From Bacillota bacterium (GTDB taxonomy: Bacteria > Bacillota > Clostridia > Oscillospirales > Acutalibacteraceae), in NCBI GenBank assembly GCA_023415895.1, contig JAEZJA010000019.1, forward strand, positions 1 through 13,385: a stretch of DNA of 13,385 nt, read 5' to 3'. The notes under the pieces were generated by a model that worked only from the letters and a program-made list of their open reading frames with translations, made no database searches and was not told the DNA's origin. Made by a program: the position numbers and the translations under genes. This document shows positions 1-6,271 of this stretch, piece after piece; the stretch's first letter is position 1, and every line of letters starts with the position of its first letter.

Positions 1-829
1 CGATGAGCAGCTGACCCTCCGCGGCCTCGTTGTCGTTGAGAAAGAGCTTCATGTCGGTGAGCTTGGAAATGGAGTCAATGGTGATTGTGCCGCGATCGCC
101 GATGATCTCCGACCCGAGGCGGCTCTGTCCGATTTTGGAGTAGGTGAGGGTAACCTGTTTGTCGTCATAAATCCACACACTGGTGCCGCAGCTGTCGGCA
201 CCGCTGGGCAGAAAGGTGGCGGTTGTGTTTATGAAATTCGGTTGGCCGAACAGGTCCAGCGCTGCATAAACGCAGTAGACGCCCAGATCCATCAGGCATC
301 CGGTCGCCAGCAGTGGATTGAAGATGTTGGGCAGCTGACCGGCCGCCAAGGCCGGATATTTCGAGGACAGCTGCGAAAAATCAAAATGCGCCGAAGCAAC
401 ATGCCCCAAATGTGCCAGAGCGTCGTGCAGTATGCCGCGCGCAGGGAGATGGCGCATCATGATGGCTTCCATATAGACACAGCCGCGGCTGTCGGCCAAC
501 CGGATGAGCTCCTCCAATTGGGCTTTCGTGACCGTAATGGGCTTTTCACACAGCACATGCTTGCCCTGTTCCAGAAACAGCTTGCTGTGCGCATAATGCA
601 GGGCGTTGGGGCTGGCGATATAGATGCCGTCAATATCGTGCGAGGCCGCAAGAGCGGCGGGGTCGGTGTAGACGCTTACCAAGCCGTTGGGTCGGCAGCG
701 CTCGGCAAAAGCACGTCCCCGCTGCGCATCACGCGAGCACACGGCCGTAAGCTCCATCCCTCCTGTCTGTGCAGCTCCCTGAATGAACGATTCCACGATC
801 CAGCCTGTTCCAATGACACCATAACGCAT
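1..829 (-). CDS. Gfo/Idh/MocA-family NAD(P)-dependent oxidoreductase, C-terminus outside window
   Basis: A reading frame of 276 codons runs off the left edge without a stop, so only the N-terminal part of a protein that is usually about 330 residues is visible. It begins MRYGVIGTGWIV, a Rossmann dinucleotide-binding loop (GxGxx at residues 7-9). The family hallmark EKP occurs in HVLCEKPIT near residue 96, and a later LMDLGVY segment fits the substrate-side motif of the family. ATG at 829 is chosen because GGGAGG lies 8-10 nt upstream. Members reduce or oxidise sugars, inositols or dihydrodiols with NAD(P); the substrate cannot be told from sequence. It has its own promoter and is separated from the M23 gene upstream by a terminator, so it is probably transcribed alone or heads an operon to the left. 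Confidence 0.9.
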   Translation of the reverse strand, partial: MRYGVIGTGWIVESFIQGAAQTGGMELTAVCSRDAQRGRAFAERCRPNGLVSVYTDPAALAASHDIDGIYIASPNALHYAHSKLFLEQGKHVLCEKPITVTKAQLEELIRLADSRGCVYMEAIMMRHLPARGILHDALAHLGHVASAHFDFSQLSSKYPALAAGQLPNIFNPLLATGCLMDLGVYCVYAALDLFGQPNFINTTATFLPSGADSCGTSVWIYDDKQVTLTYSKIGQSRLGSEIIGDRGTITIDSISKLTDMKLFLNDNEAAEGQLLI

Positions 830-865
830 AAGGTTAGTACCTCCCAAAAGATTCCGGTTGCTTCG

Positions 866-894
866 ATTATAGCAGACATGCTCATTCTCTTCAA
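866..894 (-). promoter_or_regulatory. Sigma-A-type promoter of the oxidoreductase gene
   Basis: On the minus strand TTGAAG (894-889) and a perfect TATAAT (871-866) are separated by 17 nt, about 37 nt before the start codon. The -35 lies in a 9-bp sequence, CTTCAATCG on the plus strand, that is repeated in tandem (889-897 and 898-906). That repeat could be a regulator site. Confidence 0.6.
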
Positions 895-919
895 TCGCTT
901 CAATCGTCTTGGACATAGA

Positions 920-949
920 AAAACCGCCGCGGATTGCCGCGGCGGTTTT
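920..949 (-). terminator. Intrinsic terminator of the M23 gene
   Basis: Left arm 920-932 and right arm 937-949 form a 13-bp GC-rich stem (core CCGCCGCGG/CCGCGGCGG) with loop ATTG. Reading on the minus strand the stem ends in a T5 run. It lies 65 nt after the stop of the M23 gene and before the oxidoreductase promoter. A shorter T4 tail exists on the plus strand. Confidence 0.85.
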
Positions 950-1014
950 CTGCCCTTCTTGCCGATCCACCGAAAGTCGCTGGTTTCCGAGGGCAAGCTA
1001 TCAGAAATGATTGA

Positions 1015-1797
1015 CTATTTTGTATCTGTCGGTGTGGTTGTGACGGCGGCAGTACCCGTTGTCGTTGCCGGAGCAGCGGTGGCTGCGGCAGCTTTGACAT
1101 CTCGACCGATTGCCTTGACCGGATCTACATAATTGCTGTTGACGGCAATTTCAAGGTGCAGATGCGGTCCATCATCCGTTTCGCAGGGAACATCGCTGAG
1201 CGTACCGATCGCATCTCCCACCTTGACCGTGTCTCCTTTTTTAAGAGAGGACAGTGCCGTCGTGCCGCAGTAACGCGACACCGTATTGGAGCCGTGGTCG
1301 ATCACCACGACATTCCCCCACATCGTATCCGTTTCAATGGACGAAATGGTGCCATCGGCAATTGCCTTGACCTTCTGACCGGCGGTTCCCTTGAAGTCTA
1401 CGCCATTGTGCACGCGCCAGTCGCGCATGGTCGCGTTATAGAGCGGTTGATTGTTGCTGAAGGATCGCAACACCTCATTCGTCAGCGGAAGGACAAACAA
1501 ATCACCGCTTTTGGCGGTTGTCGCCTGTACGGATTTGGCGGTCGTCTGGCTGGAAGTGGTCTGCGTCGTCACCGTGCGCGTATCCGGTATATTGGTTATA
1601 ATATTCTCGACCCTGCTCGCAGGTGCAGCTGTCGAGGTGGTTGAAGTGTTCGTATCCCCCTGCGGCGGATTATCCGAATTCAGAAAAGTTGTGACGGCGA
1701 CACCGCCTATGGCAACCAGGCAAACGGCTAGAGCCAAGTAAAACCCCAGCAATCCACGCTTTTTTGATGTCCCCTTATCGAATTTTATGTGCCCCAC
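1015..1797 (-). CDS. Membrane-anchored M23/LytM-domain protein, SpoIIQ-like
   Basis: The predicted protein has 260 residues: a short cytoplasmic head, one transmembrane helix (about residues 17-36), a Thr/Ser-rich linker (about 40-95), a LytM/peptidase_M23 domain (about 105-230) and an Ala/Thr-rich tail. The zinc-ligand motifs are present: HNGVD (H130, D134) and HLHLE (H212, H214). The position that normally carries the extra active-site His (YxHL in LytM enzymes) reads YCGT, so hydrolase activity is doubtful. This architecture fits SpoIIQ, the forespore partner of SpoIIIAH in the engulfment channel; a cell-wall endopeptidase is the alternative. The start is GTG at 1797, preceded by GGAGG at 6 nt. 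The frame stays open upstream to a TTG at 1839, which has no ribosome site. Confidence 0.85.
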   Translation of the reverse strand: MGHIKFDKGTSKKRGLLGFYLALAVCLVAIGGVAVTTFLNSDNPPQGDTNTSTTSTAAPASRVENIITNIPDTRTVTTQTTSSQTTAKSVQATTAKSGDLFVLPLTNEVLRSFSNNQPLYNATMRDWRVHNGVDFKGTAGQKVKAIADGTISSIETDTMWGNVVVIDHGSNTVSRYCGTTALSSLKKGDTVKVGDAIGTLSDVPCETDDGPHLHLEIAVNSNYVDPVKAIGRDVKAAAATAAPATTTGTAAVTTTPTDTK

Positions 1798-1965
1798 AAT
1801 AATCCTCCATTTCCGTCCAAACTGCAGTGCGCCAGTCAAAAGCAGCAGCTTGACAGTTCTTGTCTTTGTTGCTTATAGTTTTGACCGTTTTGTCACCGAT
1901 ATGCCGGGCATACAATTTTTTTTGGCATGGAAGAGCGTGGGAAACATATACATAATGCAAAAAAT

Positions 1966-2003
1966 AATGCAAAAAACCCGCCAAACGGCGGGTCTTTTGC
2001 ATT
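1966..2003 (-). terminator. Strong intrinsic terminator of the minus-strand transcript
   Basis: The 17-nt arms 1966-1982 and 1987-2003 pair with one mismatch around loop AAAC. The core is CCCGCC/GGCGGG. The minus-strand copy has an uninterrupted T6 run after the stem core, whereas the plus-strand copy has TCTTTT. Minus is therefore the preferred direction. No protein gene lies upstream on that strand, which is the main reason to suspect an RNA gene. Confidence 0.75.
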
Positions 2004-2088
2004 AAGCTAGAGGGGTGTTTTGAGGAGGGTAAAACATACTCATTTTTGTTGAGGCATTCCGGTGCGGCTCCGGTTTGCTTCTGAGTAC
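1966..2088 (-). ncRNA. Candidate small regulatory RNA with anti-Shine-Dalgarno hairpin loop
   Basis: Read on the minus strand, about 123 nt follow a TACAAT -10-like box (2100-2095). The sequence folds by eye into three modules. Module 1 is UACUCA/UGAGUA (2087-2082 with 2042-2037), enclosing CCGG/CCGG. Module 2 is UGUUUU/AAAACA (2036-2031 with 2021-2016), presenting the 9-nt loop ACCCUCCUC. Module 3 is a terminator at 1966-2003. A C-rich single strand (ACCCCUCU) lies between modules 2 and 3. The loop contains CCUCCU, the exact complement of AGGAGG. No known RNA family was recognised. No good -35 is seen at 16-18 nt; TTCACA lies 20 nt from the -10, so the promoter is uncertain. Confidence 0.45.
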
Positions 2089-2314
2089 AAGAGTATTGTA
2101 AAGGATGGTCATGAAATTTATGTGAATTGACTATGAATAATCTGTATTGTTTTTTTGGACAGATATATTGCTGATTTATTGCAAAGGAGATAAAGCACGT
2201 ACCGCAAGTATCGCTTGCCGGTTTGTCATGGCGCAGCAGGGGAGCGTTCGCTGAGGATATTATAATGGTATCTTCATATGGATTACGTTTGCACAAAACG
2301 GCTGCTCAAGGTCC

Positions 2315-2331
2315 TGTTCGGTTGGCGAACA
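2315..2331. repeat. TGTTCG-N5-CGAACA palindrome upstream of lexA
   Basis: TGTTCG (2315-2320) and CGAACA (2326-2331) are exact inverted copies separated by GTTGG. The half-sites match LexA half-site sequence (CGAAC/GTTCG) but in the everted order. It could be a small RNA hairpin or a secondary LexA-related site; the function is not established. Confidence 0.4.
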
Positions 2332-2401
2332 TAGTTTTTACCCCGGCGCGACTGCGCAAAGGCGGCACTGCCCGCATTTGAGAAAACAGTGTCACAAAAT
2401 A

Positions 2402-2415
2402 CAAACATTTGTTTG
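2402..2415. promoter_or_regulatory. LexA-box-like palindrome overlapping the lexA -35
   Basis: CAAACATTTGTTTG matches the Gram-positive LexA consensus CGAACRNRYGTTCG at 11 of 14 positions, including both AAC and GTT cores. It overlaps the -35 hexamer of the lexA promoter, the expected place for autorepression. Confidence 0.6.
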
Positions 2416-2441
2416 ACTCTTGGCGATAGATGTGCTATACT
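2413..2441 (+). promoter_or_regulatory. lexA sigma-A promoter
   Basis: TTGACT (2413-2418) and TATACT (2436-2441) are separated by exactly 17 nt, and the start codon follows 32 nt later. The match to consensus is strong, and the LexA-like palindrome covers its -35. Confidence 0.8.
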
Positions 2442-2473
2442 ACAACTATATTCAAGGATTGGAGGGGCACAGA

Positions 2474-3058
2474 TTGAAACCACTGAATGAGAAACAGCAA
2501 AAGGTATTGGTATTTTTGAAAGAACGAGCTCAGGACGGCGTTCCGCCTTCTGTTCGGGAAATATGTGCTGCTGCCGGTATCAAATCGACTTCAACGGTTC
2601 ATGCCTACCTCAAGCTGCTGGAGGATGAGGGCTATATTGCACGTCAAAGCGGATTAAACCGCGCCATCCGCATGCCAGGGGAGAATGTGGCGCGTGTTCC
2701 CCTGCTTGGCCGCGTTACCGCTGGTAAACCGATTCTCGCCATTGAGGAAGTGGAGGAATATGTTCCTTACTCAGGAGGGGGATATCATCCGGGCGATCTG
2801 TTCGCGCTGCGTGTCGTGGGCGATAGTATGATCAATGCCGGTATTTTCAGCGGCGATGTCGTGATCGTGCGCAAGACCCCTGTGGCGGATAACGGTGAGA
2901 TTGTTGTCGCCCTGATCGGTGACGAGGCGACGGTCAAACGCCTTTATCGTGAAAACGGACACATTCGTCTGCAGCCCGAAAACGATGCGTATGAACCCAT
3001 CATTGTCAAGGAAGTGGTCGTCCTCGGCAAGGTCATTTCACTTCTGCGCTATTTTTAA
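2474..3058 (+). CDS. lexA: LexA, SOS-response repressor and self-cleaving protease
   Basis: The protein has 194 residues, near the family norm of about 200. Residues 1-65 are the winged HTH (start LKPLNEKQQKV, with the initiator TTG read as Met; SVREICAAAGIKSTSTVHAYL is the helix-turn-helix). The C-terminal part is the S24 peptidase domain with the autocleavage bond Ala83-Gly84 (RVTAGKP), nucleophile Ser118 (VGDSMINAG) and general base Lys155 (EATVKRLY). All key residues are intact. TTG at 2474 is chosen because GGAGGGG sits 6-7 nt upstream and homologues begin with a similar KPL motif; the frame is open further upstream but runs through the promoter. The protein represses DNA-damage genes and is cleaved when RecA filaments form. 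An operator-like palindrome over its own -35 suggests autoregulation. Confidence 0.96.
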   Translation: MKPLNEKQQKVLVFLKERAQDGVPPSVREICAAAGIKSTSTVHAYLKLLEDEGYIARQSGLNRAIRMPGENVARVPLLGRVTAGKPILAIEEVEEYVPYSGGGYHPGDLFALRVVGDSMINAGIFSGDVVIVRKTPVADNGEIVVALIGDEATVKRLYRENGHIRLQPENDAYEPIIVKEVVVLGKVISLLRYF

Positions 3059-3092
3059 TCCATGCCACGCAAATTGTGAAGAACATTCACTT

Positions 3093-3151
3093 GCCTTTGT
3101 TTACCTTTTATGCGCATAATAGGCATATAAAAGGAGAGCAAAGGCTTTTTT
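3093..3151 (+). terminator. Intrinsic terminator after lexA
   Basis: GCCTTTG (3093-3099) pairs with CAAAGGC (3139-3145), which is followed directly by T6. Inside, CTTTTATGC and GCATATAAAAG extend the stem with a bulge. It begins 35 nt after the lexA stop. Confidence 0.7.
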
Positions 3152-3207
3152 GCGGCTTTTTGCCGTAACCCGCCCGATTCTCCCGAAAGCGTTGAGGAGC
3201 TGTCGGT

Positions 3208-3705
3208 ATGAGTGATCTGCTGAAGGAGAGACTGCTTGCCGTCCTTGCCTTGCTGCTGTGTGTATCGGTTTGCTTGCTGGCCGTTCTGGATGCGCCTGAT
3301 GTATCACCTGTCGGTGTGGTGTATTCGCAAATTGAGGGAACAACCGGCACGATTTCCGCCAATTCGTCAACGATGACTTTGCCGCTTGTGGCGTCTGCTG
3401 TGCAGCCCGGATCTACATCCGCCGCAGCCTACACTACGACAACGACCGACGTTCCGTCTAAAATTCTCACTGCCTCTACCACCACGGCTGCTGTTGTGCA
3501 ATCAGCCACAGGAAAAATCAACATCAACACGGCCACGCTGGAGCAGCTCAAGCAGCTGGACGGTATCGGCGATGTACTGGCGCAGCGCATTCTGGATTAT
3601 CGGGCGCAACACGGTCCCTTTGATTCTGTGGAGGAAATTCAGGAGGTCAGCGGCATCGGTGAAAAACGCTTTGCGGCTATCAAGGAGAGTATCACGGTGG
3701 ATTAA
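3208..3705 (+). CDS. ComEA-like helix-hairpin-helix protein, membrane-anchored
   Basis: The protein has 165 residues. An N-terminal hydrophobic helix (about 7-28) would anchor it with the rest outside. A Ser/Thr-rich linker (about 45-100) leads to a ComEA-type double helix-hairpin-helix domain (103-165), marked by [28 protein letters not shown] and [15 protein letters not shown]. ComEA binds double-stranded DNA at the cell surface during natural transformation. B. subtilis ComEA also has an SLBB domain before the HhH; here it is missing and replaced by the linker. GAGGAG lies 8 nt before the ATG. No comEC follows, so a role in uptake is inferred, not shown. A generic DNA-binding HhH protein is the alternative. 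Confidence 0.85.
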   Translation: MSDLLKERLLAVLALLLCVSVCLLAVLDAPDVSPVGVVYSQIEGTTGTISANSSTMTLPLVASAVQPGSTSAAAYTTTTTDVPSKILTASTTTAAVVQSATGKININTATLEQLKQLDGIGDVLAQRILDYRAQHGPFDSVEEIQEVSGIGEKRFAAIKESITVD

Positions 3706-3864
3706 CAAAGCATGGCGATTCAACGGTGGTCTGTTTGGGGAGATTTCGATACAGCGTTCGTGCTTAATAAGACGGATCATAAGGTTGAAAAATGATCGCT
3801 AACCATTTCAAAAGCTTTTCATAAAAGTGAGTATTTCAGCAAGGCTGCGCTTATTTAGGCCACA

Positions 3865-4644
3865 TTGATTTGCAGAGGTGATCGTATAGAAACCACATAC
3901 TCAACAAGTCAGATTGCAAAAATAATCGGTATACATCCCAACACAGTGCGTCTGTATGAGGAGTTAAAACTTATTCCCAAGCCTTTACGTAAACCGAACG
4001 GCTATAGAATTTTTACAGATGTTCATATCGATCAGTTTCAATTAGCTCGAATGGCATTCCAAATTGAGGTATTGCAAAATGGGCTTAGGAAAAAGAGTAT
4101 TGATGTCGTAAAAGCAGCTGCAAATAAGCAATATGATCAGGCCATCGCCTTAACTCGTCAGTATAGTCAAATACTTTGCCAAGAAATTGACCATGCAAAT
4201 GAAGCCGTCGGTATCGCTATGATGCTATTGCAAGGACTTGAACAAAAAAAGGAAGGCTATTTCAATCGGAACGAAGTATCCATCGCTTTGGGTATTTCCA
4301 TGGATACTCTTCGCAATTGGGAAATGAATGGGCTGCTGAAAGTCAAGCGCCGTGAAAACGGCTATCGTGTTTATACCAATGAGGATATTCAAAAGATAAA
4401 AATCATCCGATCGCTTCGGTGTGCCAATTATTCTCTTTCGGCCATATTACGAATGATGAACACTTTAGCGCAAAACCCAGAGGCCAATATCGATCGGTTA
4501 TTGAATACACCAAACGTTGATGAAGATATTGTATCTGTTTGTGATCGATTGCTTGTTTCTCTTCATGCAGCCAAAGAGAATGCTGGCAAAATGATTGATT
4601 TGCTTTTTAAAATGAAAATTAAATATTCGAACCCTCCATTATAA
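3865..4644 (+). CDS. Tandem-HTH MerR-family transcriptional regulator of the ABC cassette
   Basis: The protein has 259 residues if TTG at 3865 is the start. There are two MerR-type winged-HTH domains. The first is at about residues 12-66 (YSTSQIAKIIGIHPNTVRLY, wing GYRIF). The second is at about 132-198 (FNRNEVSIALGISMDTLRNW, wing GYRVY). A helical linker (about 67-128) joins them, and a helical C-terminus follows. No Cys cluster typical of metal sensors is seen. MerR proteins usually bend a long-spacer promoter to activate it. The position 56 nt before an ABC exporter suggests it controls that cassette. The start is uncertain: the good ribosome site GAGGTGAT precedes an in-frame ATA at 3886, not an ATG, while TTG at 3865 has only a weak site. 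Confidence 0.88.
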   Translation: MICRGDRIETTYSTSQIAKIIGIHPNTVRLYEELKLIPKPLRKPNGYRIFTDVHIDQFQLARMAFQIEVLQNGLRKKSIDVVKAAANKQYDQAIALTRQYSQILCQEIDHANEAVGIAMMLLQGLEQKKEGYFNRNEVSIALGISMDTLRNWEMNGLLKVKRRENGYRVYTNEDIQKIKIIRSLRCANYSLSAILRMMNTLAQNPEANIDRLLNTPNVDEDIVSVCDRLLVSLHAAKENAGKMIDLLFKMKIKYSNPPL

Positions 4645-4674
4645 CACCAGACTTTTGTTTGGTGTTATATTTTT
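4641..4674 (+). terminator. Terminator or attenuator between the MerR gene and the ABC ATPase gene
   Basis: ATAACACCA (4641-4649) pairs perfectly with TGGTGTTAT (4660-4668), with a 10-nt loop, followed by T5. The left arm contains the regulator's stop codon. It would reduce read-through into the ATPase gene, whose own GGGAGG ribosome site follows. Confidence 0.6.
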
Positions 4675-4700
4675 GATATCGAACGAAGGGAGGATTTTCC

Positions 4701-5435
4701 ATGGAGGAAGTCATCAAGGTAGAACACCTGTCAAAATCTTACGGTAATCTAAAAGCGGTTGACGATTTTAGCTTTTCCGTAAAAAGAGGCAAAGTATTTG
4801 GATTGCTTGGCGCGAACGGTGCAGGGAAAAGTACAACCATCGAATGCGTTTTAGGAACGAAAAAAGCAGACAGCGGCGTGGTTTCTATATTGGGAATGAA
4901 CCCAACACTCCATCGCAGAGACCTTTTTCAGCTGGTGGGAGTACAGTTTCAAGAGGCAAATTATCAAGAAACGATCAAGGTTGCTGAATTATGTGAGGTA
5001 ACAGCCTCGCTTTATAAAAACCCGGCAGATTACAAGCAACTTCTAAATCATTTTGGTATTCAGGATAAGAGCGCGACGCTCGTCAAGGAGCTGTCAGGAG
5101 GGCAAAAACAGCGTCTGTTTATTGTGCTTGCTTTAATCCCCCAACCACAAGTGGTTTTTTTGGACGAACTTACAACAGGCCTTGATGCAAGAGCCAGAAG
5201 AGATGTGTGGCAGATTCTCAAAAAGCTCAAAGCGGATGGTCTTACGATTCTGCTAACCTCACATTACATGGACGAAGTCGAAGAGCTGTGCGATGAGATC
5301 TGCATTTTAAAAGCAGGCAAACCAGTGTTTTACGGAACCGTGCCTGAAGCAATCCATCAAAGTCCCCATGCCAAATTAGAGGACGCATACCTTTGGTATA
5401 TGGACGAGGAGGTAACGAATCATGAAAGCCTATAA
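4701..5435 (+). CDS. ABC transporter ATP-binding protein (multidrug/export type)
   Basis: The protein has 244 residues, typical for a single-domain export ATPase. Walker A is GANGAGKS (37-44), the Q-loop Gln is around 84 (VQFQE), the signature is LSGGQKQRL (131-139), Walker B is VVFLDE (151-156), the D-loop is GLD (160-162) and the switch His is H188 (TSHYMDE). The residue after the catalytic Glu156 is Leu instead of the usual Pro, which is tolerated in related ATPases. GGGAGG precedes the ATG. The 3' end overlaps the permease start by 14 nt, implying translational coupling and a shared complex. It would power export of a drug, peptide or lipid by the adjacent permease; the substrate is unknown. 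Confidence 0.95.
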   Translation: MEEVIKVEHLSKSYGNLKAVDDFSFSVKRGKVFGLLGANGAGKSTTIECVLGTKKADSGVVSILGMNPTLHRRDLFQLVGVQFQEANYQETIKVAELCEVTASLYKNPADYKQLLNHFGIQDKSATLVKELSGGQKQRLFIVLALIPQPQVVFLDELTTGLDARARRDVWQILKKLKADGLTILLTSHYMDEVEELCDEICILKAGKPVFYGTVPEAIHQSPHAKLEDAYLWYMDEEVTNHESL

Positions 5436-6165
5436 ATCAATACTCACAACGGAATTGAAATTGTCTTTTCGTGGTATGGATATGATGATATTTGCCATTA
5501 TTATGCCACTTGTTGTGCTTGTCGTGCTTGGTATTCTCTATGGAAACAAACCTGCCTTCGAAGGCGCTGGCTATACATTTATTCAGCAATCTTTTGGCGC
5601 GTTGACGAGTATTGCAATTTGTGCAGGGGGAGTTATGGGGCTGCCCTTGGTTGTATCCGACTACAGAAGCAAGCATATTCTAAAAAGATTTCAGGTTACT
5701 CCCGCTAGCCCTGTTACCATTCTGCTTGTAGAAATAACCGTGTACTTTCTATATGCTTTCATTTCTTTAATATCACTTTTTGCTGTGGCAACAATTTTCT
5801 TCGATTTTAAAATGCAAGGGAGTTACCTCCTGTTTATTCTAGGGTGGCTTTTAGTCATGGTTTCCATGTTTAGCATCGGCATGATGGTAGGTGGAATTGC
5901 TAAGAATTCCAAAAGTGCAGGTATCATTGCCAGCATATTGTATTTCCCTATGCTTATCTTTTCGGGGGCAACGCTGCCATATGAAGTCATGCCCAAAGCA
6001 ATGCAGCGAGCTGTGGATATTTTACCCTTAACCCAAGGGATTAAAATATTAAAATGCGCAACATTAGGTTTACCCGTGGACAGCTCTTACCTTCCAGTTG
6101 CTATAATGATCGGCATTGCAGGAATATGCTCTTTTGTAGCTATCAGATTTTTTAAGTGGGAATAG
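5422..6165 (+). CDS. ABC-2 type transporter permease
   Basis: The protein has 247 residues with about six membrane spans (around 21-41, 57-79, 100-127, 133-159, 166-186 and 224-243), the ABC-2 permease plan. The conserved region near span 5 (FPMLIFSGATLPYEVMP) is characteristic of drug/antibiotic-export permeases, and a short cytoplasmic segment (DYRSKHILKRFQVTPASP) fits the family. GGAGG lies about 9 nt before the ATG, inside the ATPase gene, and the two genes overlap by 14 nt. It forms the membrane channel for the upstream ATPase. It is the last gene of the cassette, followed by a hairpin. Confidence 0.93.
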   Translation: MKAYKSILTTELKLSFRGMDMMIFAIIMPLVVLVVLGILYGNKPAFEGAGYTFIQQSFGALTSIAICAGGVMGLPLVVSDYRSKHILKRFQVTPASPVTILLVEITVYFLYAFISLISLFAVATIFFDFKMQGSYLLFILGWLLVMVSMFSIGMMVGGIAKNSKSAGIIASILYFPMLIFSGATLPYEVMPKAMQRAVDILPLTQGIKILKCATLGLPVDSSYLPVAIMIGIAGICSFVAIRFFKWE

Positions 6166-6171
6166 AAGGTT

Positions 6172-6207
6172 AAAAAAGCTCTGTGCTTCAGGCGTAGCAC
6201 AGGGTTT
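6172..6207. terminator. Bidirectional terminator after the ABC cassette
   Basis: CTGTGC (6181-6186) and GCACAG (6197-6202) form the stem core, extended by wobble pairs and flanking A/T pairs. The minus-strand copy has T6 (6177-6172), while the plus-strand copy has only T3. It therefore serves the minus-strand remnant genes best and the permease gene weakly. Confidence 0.6.
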
Positions 6208-6271
6208 AAAAATGTACTTTAAATGATGAGCTTGTCCGTATAAGATTTCCTGGTTTTTTCTTCTCCTTGAC

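Larger units (their letters stand above)
1798..2473. other. Long intergenic region between the M23 gene and lexA
   Basis: No convincing protein gene is seen in these 676 nt. Open frames here have unnatural composition and run through hairpins. The region holds a minus-strand RNA candidate (1966-2088), a hairpin-forming GCAAG/CTTGC repeat near 2204-2220, a GTTCG-N5-CGAAC palindrome (2315-2331), and the lexA operator and promoter (2402-2441). A perfect TATAAT at 2261-2266 has no matching -35 on either strand. Confidence 0.6.

Noticed and set aside
242..1132. 296-codon plus-strand open frame
   Set aside because: It is antisense to the oxidoreductase and to the end of the M23 gene, and crosses their terminator; no ribosome site or recognisable domain.
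1845..1910. Possible SigF promoter (GCATA and GGTCAAAACT) for the M23 gene
   Set aside because: The spacer is only 13 nt and the -10 misses key positions; the match is too weak to list as a feature.
2022..2042. GAGGAGGGT on the plus strand as a ribosome site
   Set aside because: No ATG, GTG or TTG follows at usable distance. The motif is better explained as the complement of the RNA loop.
1775..2296. 173-codon minus-strand open frame upstream of the M23 gene
   Set aside because: Composition is unlike a protein. It runs through the RNA terminator and overlaps the M23 start in another frame.
5157..5190. Leu after the Walker B glutamate in the ATPase (DELTTGLD)
   Set aside because: It departs from the common Pro, but all catalytic residues are intact and similar ATPases tolerate it; not evidence of a defect.
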